From: Legionellaceae bacterium
GTDB taxonomy: Bacteria; Pseudomonadota; Gammaproteobacteria; Legionellales; Legionellaceae
Length of the DNA stretch: 9,560 nt
NCBI GenBank assembly: GCA_947473535.1
Contig: CANJFK010000016.1
Coordinates: 1 to 9,560 of the forward strand
Reading direction: 5' to 3'
Shown: positions 7,401 through 9,560 of the stretch, piece by piece
Numbering within the stretch: position 1 is the stretch's first letter
Layout of the letters: every line of letters begins with the position of its first letter
Program-made: the position numbers and the translations under genes
The notes under the pieces: generated by a model
The model's input: the letters and a program-made list of their open reading frames with translations, nothing else
Database searches by the model: none
Told to the model about the DNA's origin: nothing

Positions 7401-9560
7401 CTGGATCTAAATCATGTTGATGATCCGCTAACCGGCTCAACTCATCTAATGCAGTATCTAGTTTTTTTGAGTCAGGTTTTGGCGTGTTATTCAGCACCGT
7501 CATGACTAACGAAAGCTGTTCGGATACGCGTAACTGATTTTGTTTACTCAATACCGTTATTAACTGCGATAATTTATCGAAGGTTAACCGTGTCAAATTT
7601 TCGGGTGGTAGCGTTAATAAATCAGCGCACTGTCGACAATCGACGTGGTCTTTATTCCGAAGTCGAATTAACGCGTTCATAAAACCATTGATTTTGTCAT
7701 AATGTGCCCCGTAATCTTTTAAGGCGTCAACAGCGTGTTTATCAAAACTCAATTGACCTAGTTCTTTGATGACATGGGTATCAAAATCACGGTTTCCTGT
7801 TTGGAGCGTTTTAAGTGATTTGGTCAAGAAGCGTTTTAAACGTAATTCAAATATTGAGTTGAGAAAAAATGCAATTGATTTTGTTTGTATAAACCCGACA
7901 ATCAACTCTTTTTCTTCTTCCGTTTTGCATAGAAGTTTAACGGCTATTTCAAGTAGTTTTGCAGGAACAGGTAGCTTTTGATAGAGTAACTGAACCAGGC
8001 CCTCCAGATCGGATAGATGCAACAGCAGTTGCTCTTCGTTAGGAGGCTCATAAGACGCGGCGGTCTTTATAAGCTCAATTGCATTTACTATTTGTTTCGC
8101 TTTACTGTGTAAGTTGTTATACAAGATTCCTTCAAGATTTAAGCCCGCAAGTACGGGCTTTAATTTAGAATCAAACAAGGTTGTGGCTGGTGATATAATG
8201 CCTCGAATAGCACCTATCTCTTTCTCTGATAGACTTTTGACCTCGTCACTTGGCTGCATTGCGTTATCAAATTTGTCGAGTTGTTTTTTATTAATTCGAA
8301 CGGGACGACAAGTTCGTTGACCAAAACTTCTATCAACATAAAAAAGTGAGTCACGGATGTGGCCTCCATTTGATATGATTAACTCATCCAACTCGTCCTT
8401 GGATAAGGTATAATGAATCTCACCGTCAGCAGCCATTGCAGCCATGCGATCAAAACGAGATTTATTCTTTAACTTGACTACGCTTTGTTGTTCGCCATCA
8501 ATATGCCCTTTCTTTGATATAAATTGCAAGATCTGAGTTTTAATTTGCTTTAATTCAGTTAGGTTGAATGGCGATGGGGCATCAATCGTTGTTCGCTGAT
8601 TCTCTTTTGTTTTACCAGACGGGGTCGTTACTGAATAGGTAATCTTTCCGCCTACTTGGCTTAAGTATACGCGCCCCTCGTCCATTACTGTGCCAGGTAA
8701 CATTAAGCACAGCTCGCATTCACCGTCATTGGGCCCAATATACGAAAGCTGTTTGAGTTCACTGTTCCAAACATAGCAATCACGATACCCGGCCTCTATC
8801 GCATCATTGTATGTGGTAAAATAGAGCTCACAAGTCTCCTCCTGATCACGCACACGGACATACCCTGCGTTTGAATTAAGAAGCAACGTATCCATTGTGT
8901 TTATATCTGGTGCAGACGGCAATGATACAAGGCTACATGTGTTATCGAACGTATAATTGATCGGCGCTAGAAAATCGATTTCCGTAAACCAATCTTTAAA
9001 AACACTGGCTAAATTTAGCTTCGATTCCTTTATGGGCCCTTTGCCTATTGCGGTCTCTGGTAATGTGTCAAAAATACCCTCTAAAATAATCGCGCTTCGT
9101 TCTGTTTCTGTCATGACGTCCAATGTTTCATTTTTGCTCATGACCGCATCAATAATCAATTCACAATCCGCTAAAGAAGGCAATATACTGGATTTTGAAA
9201 TGTTAATGTCGCTAAGCAATAAGAGTACTGTATCACGTGTTGTTTTACTCAACCGCGTTAATTTTACCGCTAGGTTAACGGCTGCATCTATACTTTCACC
9301 CTCAGTTAACTCATCACTAAGCAGCGATAAAATAGTGATGTATTGACCCATTGCAACAGGCGAATCTTTGAAATCAAAACCGTTTATACTCGTGTCTAAT
9401 TCAATTAGTTTTTGATAAACCGCTTTGAAATATTCAGCTTGCTTGTTAAAATCGATTGCTTTGATTTCAGTAGTTTGTGCTGCCTCAAGAGTAGCTCTCT
9501 CGTTATAATTTTCCATCACCGCATAGGTTGCAGGCCCAACCAACATTAATAAATCTAAAA
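1498..9560 (-). CDS. Giant SecA-like DEAD-motor protein, at least 2,682 aa, N-terminus outside window
   Basis: Residue numbers count from the ATG at 9544-9546. The frame is open upstream to the window edge (…LDLL before that Met) and no ribosome site precedes the Met, so the true start is probably further out. The central third is a SecA-type ATPase: Q1039, Walker A TGEGKS (K1063), TVCTANRTLVAQD (motif Ia region), Walker B DECD (1177-1180), TGTAGT (1377-1382), motif V RGTD (1718-1721) and motif VI QIIGRSARNGR (1745-1755, R1749/R1752). About 200 residues separate DECD from TGTA, and the end of this insert resembles the SecA stretch before TGTA, so a preprotein-cross-linking-like insert is likely. 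The flanks are mostly helical; a coiled coil and acidic tail end the protein. There is no C-terminal zinc motif, and it is about three times the usual 900 aa of SecA, so it is not housekeeping SecA. It probably uses ATP to remodel or thread a polypeptide or nucleic acid; the substrate is unknown. A secreted effector role is a guess. Confidence 0.93.
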   Translation of the reverse strand, partial: LDLLMLVGPATYAVMENYNERATLEAAQTTEIKAIDFNKQAEYFKAVYQKLIELDTSINGFDFKDSPVAMGQYITILSLLSDELTEGESIDAAVNLAVKLTRLSKTTRDTVLLLLSDINISKSSILPSLADCELIIDAVMSKNETLDVMTETERSAIILEGIFDTLPETAIGKGPIKESKLNLASVFKDWFTEIDFLAPINYTFDNTCSLVSLPSAPDINTMDTLLLNSNAGYVRVRDQEETCELYFTTYNDAIEAGYRDCYVWNSELKQLSYIGPNDGECELCLMLPGTVMDEGRVYLSQVGGKITYSVTTPSGKTKENQRTTIDAPSPFNLTELKQIKTQILQFISKKGHIDGEQQSVVKLKNKSRFDRMAAMAADGEIHYTLSKDELDELIISNGGHIRDSLFYVDRSFGQRTCRPVRINKKQLDKFDNAMQPSDEVKSLSEKEIGAIRGIISPATTLFDSKLKPVLAGLNLEGILYNNLHSKAKQIVNAIELIKTAASYEPPNEEQLLLHLSDLEGLVQLLYQKLPVPAKLLEIAVKLLCKTEEEKELIVGFIQTKSIAFFLNSIFELRLKRFLTKSLKTLQTGNRDFDTHVIKELGQLSFDKHAVDALKDYGAHYDKINGFMNALIRLRNKDHVDCRQCADLLTLPPENLTRLTFDKLSQLITVLSKQNQLRVSEQLSLVMTVLNNTPKPDSKKLDTALDELSRLADHQHDLDPATSKLLLSISFTHNLTQITPFPLEAMISLKKTNGIDEDKAQALFERLVNVITLVGQQLNDARAADAITTIVTKTTETIRALAHDTPAIVPCLTRLLEQCKASRGAEMNNYVTLLEKLPSDVEKVQQWVTILTGLSDQNPGLLKLHRVQALILEMHEASLADIARLFVFKPYPAIDTLIDALRQPKASLHEYINQYDYDPKGTRGPVGNLDKQFATTSVASVVTGIRQMINDETLSESEQFDLAQQFMYMNAIGKDYPLVLAGKSYASLTKTNRADLLTLFNQLTAAVREPGLEPEHERKLNLQLLAVMREQYFRATGLLPHSTQMLSLLLSMDNPDNLLMQINTGEGKSITTALLAALQWAKGPNRTITVCTANRTLVAQDYQGEVDHTGIQKEGAKNFFQCLGIPSTAVEAGSPAGTLCIGGINYTTVADMSLYRSRAKFYGEPLTKITDGISSSDHLILDECDYSTLDDKTLFNYAICADDGDSFYNPHAWIYPLINEFIDLPKFKRLQTKQGEARAWDSKEDVRQLKLFLDKHPSVKTTDQKNQLSFLTDAKFDKWLDAACEVHSDVFEEGKDFSIVPDKRVIDDVSQTVFIARPVNDGVEQIESTLSESRQQFLQARLEKEYPKCRFPIDAEMRIVATESAKGFIDHYREHGRIVGITGTAGTTDELIEQEAKFGMVALAIPPHQDNKRLYSDTVITRKNRPFVDGIINGVSVPGRLDRGRKPALLISNDDAAVEALYQKLCRKYGAKNIRKISSMTVPLEIEAILKQSAQPNMITVCTPRLKLSNEQEMKFGMVAREAPTFTAIKKAISNISHVFETRVSTQFVQEIIKSVSEADKINRGRKPVLLVSEDDDDTEELYQKLLTKYGAENVQKMLSTSSPLDIEASMKHAAQPNMITVCTTGLTLAQEQQVKFCLILNNPPTFGAVTKAISTVSPMIEAQPVLMITKDMNQATALHAKLAAEFGQDKVQLIRNKKEAEEKKGCAGEPGMITVTTPLFARGTDITPKHEQGLYTIQAFLAKPRDMYQIIGRSARNGRIGKYAVIYELEGRIHGGLISLFGRNQKSQDDEIRGLQKRMTEEDAVQRHFIQEIDGIQQVVLKQFDAWREVLLDMYPDIEHEALNNAFALMREALIVEMADQWNLMLGASDPKKVYPNLYIRRNSQGKLNTDILTKTLREFESIAIPRIWINMEQQLIDQKDSSKASQQTDVTQLRINYMMDMDITEELKARKLMFREAIKTRRVDSKSTGRRVHSALDAEAAVLAYGADDLSEKLKIELAHRSAETQLMLMFAHYNDIIHALSSDAEGKKKYLPAQILFNNKKDISVNLKCLNTALRACSQLSLDDQYRIQPVVVEFISLCKQIETPPAVKESVEDLEAVYVNQAASRLADELIASLAWANENTRGLDYYIEWDLVKKAAKVLLARARDVNNPALAADKADNIKKLYQALHHHQVKLSTLWFVPSFGHKDTRAVIKQSLKHFDGLARISAFDASLQQQSREEAFCDMYLSRFQIQYAQIKARHELDAQWEKLNISGHLQAIQDNKPGLPVIHEMCHYLQTVKAELFQYPHLLRPVQALITGLSTDMKQIEKDNPGLIRRSQYYTKKATQMTAMMQQIDGTSLSVSITPGHTGFSEYIDVVIQDASPTTYFDGFVKYDSKFLKSTDDSTLLLLEKKRLECKVQAMVSLIDVQMKTATNMPYPPLLLDASLSKYKPQVDEINALLAVWAVEDNALTSADDALDSVKETVVTRLLSIDHAQNARDGIGQITDHDFKLRFLQLLDAWSVADATEQKKNRELLDLRSKSSVNNPGGFFSKNTTKIANKFIGLSQLIHAKNVEVTLAAGTTTRLKTEFSALKAQYIGKLLNDKVVSLTQSINKKVNKYSEKIKKLQNQIDYLDHQFAKETRKSSTMVRRFESIDKLLDHEAELRDLLTSQAAPKPDEGEDDTVDDHDLSGSDESEPFIRRGY
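1522..1581 (-). other. Acidic disordered C-terminal tail (residues 2656-2675)
   Basis: Twelve of these 20 residues are Asp or Glu (DEGEDDTVDDHDLSGSDESE), and FIRRGY follows after one proline. In SecA this end would carry a Cys-rich zinc site; here there is none. Acidic tails occur in many Dot/Icm substrates, but also in proteins unrelated to secretion. Confidence 0.65.
1609..1800 (-). other. Predicted coiled coil near the C-terminus (residues 2583-2646)
   Basis: A lysine-rich heptad-like pattern of hydrophobic residues runs through VSLTQSINKKVNKYSEKI and KLQNQIDYLDHQF, then after a short basic break through IDKLLDHEAELRDLL. It would suit self-association or partner binding. Confidence 0.6.
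1807..4239 (-). other. Post-motor helical region of the giant protein (residues 1770-2580)
   Basis: The region is mostly helical and charged, with no second catalytic motif seen. The first part (around RHFIQEIDGIQQVVLKQFDA) stands where SecA has its helical scaffold, but I cannot align it further. No transmembrane helices are evident. Confidence 0.4.
4381..4656 (-). repeat. RecA2-like copy C (residues 1631-1722), carrying intact motif V
   Basis: The copy starts at KFCLILNNPPTF and aligns with copies A and B, but about 24 residues are missing before QPVLMITKD. It then reaches PGMITVTTPLFARGTDI, so motif V (R1718-D1721) is intact, and motif VI follows at 1745-1755. This is the copy expected to complete the ATPase site. 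It is more diverged in sequence from A and B than they are from each other. Confidence 0.8.
4657..5019 (-). repeat. RecA2-like tandem copy B (residues 1510-1630), degenerate
   Basis: The copy runs from KFGMVAREAPTF through RGRKPVLLVSEDDDD, ELYQKLLTKYGAENVQK and PNMITVCTTGLTLA. Like copy A it lacks RGTD and motif VI. The unit is 121 residues against 118 in copy A. An acidic EDDDD run replaces the NDDAA of copy A. Confidence 0.85.
5020..5373 (-). repeat. RecA2-like tandem copy A (residues 1392-1509), degenerate
   Basis: The copy runs from KFGMVALAIPP through RGRKPALLIS, ALYQKLCRKYGAKNIRK and PNMITVCTP. At the position where SecA has RGTD it has RLKLS, so motif V is lost, and it has no motif VI. 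Its start follows directly on the TGTA motif, which is the normal place for this domain. It shares unit layout with copy B; bases 5054-5085 match 4691-4722 of copy B at 28 of 32 positions. Confidence 0.85.
6007..6018 (-). other. Walker B (motif II), DECD
   Basis: Residues 1177-1180 read DECD after HLIL, in the place of SecA DEVD. The catalytic glutamate E1178 is kept. Confidence 0.92.
6355..6372 (-). other. Walker A (motif I), TGEGKS
   Basis: Residues 1059-1064 read TGEGKS, equal to the SecA TGEGKT loop with the conservative Ser for Thr. K1063 is the expected phosphate-binding lysine. Confidence 0.93.
6550..8316 (-). other. Long helical pre-motor region of the giant protein (residues 411-999)
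   Basis: Continuous leucine-rich helices with little predicted strand suggest an alpha-solenoid-like arm, although no regular HEAT or ARM repeat period can be read by eye. Near its end, D913 begins a DPKGTRGPVGN segment followed by LSESEQFDLAQQFMYMNAIG. From memory, a similar block precedes the SecA-like motor in other giant SecA-like proteins; this is not checked. Confidence 0.4.
8317..9546 (-). other. N-terminal mixed region of the giant protein (residues 1-410)
   Basis: Residues 1-200 look largely helical. About residues 205-345 are richer in beta-type and aromatic residues, with a YF…AGYRDCYVW…LSYIGPNDG pattern and a CELC pair (C277, C280) that has no clear second Cys pair for a zinc site. 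Residues around 365-415 carry a charged segment (FDRMAAMAADGEIHYTLSKD). I recognise no known domain here. It may recruit a target or partner for the motor. Confidence 0.4.

Noticed and set aside
8957..9346. 129-aa plus-strand frame opposite the giant gene
   Set aside because: It lies fully antisense to a well-supported coding frame and shows no domain or ribosome site; other antisense frames (for example 7103-7420 and 6296-6559) are rejected for the same reason.
1498..9546. Housekeeping secA
   Set aside because: The motor motifs fit, but the protein is about three times too long, has a duplicated RecA2 part and lacks the C-terminal Cys-rich zinc site.
1..9560. CRISPR array, tRNA, rRNA, transposase or phage genes
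   Set aside because: No regularly spaced short repeats, cloverleaf-like sequence, rRNA stretch or recognisable transposase or integrase motif was seen on either strand.

Overview
The window is dominated by one very large minus-strand reading frame (1498 to the right edge, at least 2,682 codons). It encodes a giant protein with a SecA-like DEAD motor in its middle. Two short plus-strand genes (83-919 and 924-1400) lie at the left end and converge on it. The base composition is moderately AT-rich. The mix of an orphan giant SecA-like protein with small, hydrophilic, unrecognised proteins with acidic C-terminal regions suggests an intracellular or protist-associated bacterium, most likely a gammaproteobacterium of the Legionella/Coxiella type. 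That placement is inference from style of gene content; there is no rRNA, tRNA or housekeeping marker to confirm it.

Layout. 1-82 is a leader with a perfect TATAAT and a clear AGGGG ribosome site. 83-919 is a 278-aa hypothetical protein starting at GTG. 924-1400 is a 158-aa hypothetical protein, four bases downstream and probably cotranscribed. 1401-1497 is a short convergent gap filled mostly by an 82-bp element with 19-bp inverted arms (18/19 paired), an inner hairpin and flanking TAAT. From 1498 to the end, on the minus strand, is the giant gene; its frame stays open to the last base, so its true start lies outside the window.

The giant protein has, in order: an N-terminal region of mixed composition (about residues 1-410), a long helical region (about 410-990), a SecA-type motor (about 1000-1765) with all key ATPase motifs, a second long helical region (1770-2580), a predicted coiled coil (2583-2646) and an acidic tail (2656-2675). 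It lacks a visible SecA C-terminal zinc-binding motif and is about three times the size of housekeeping SecA, so it is not the ordinary Sec translocase ATPase. The most unusual point is that the second half of the motor (the RecA2-like domain) is present as tandem copies. Two consecutive degenerate copies lack the RGTD motif V, and a third carries RGTD and the GRSAR motif VI. The DNA of the first two copies is still visibly similar.

No direct evidence links the two small genes to the giant one in function; they converge rather than share an operon. All three proteins have acidic stretches near the C-terminus, which is compatible with, but does not prove, type IV (Dot/Icm) secretion.
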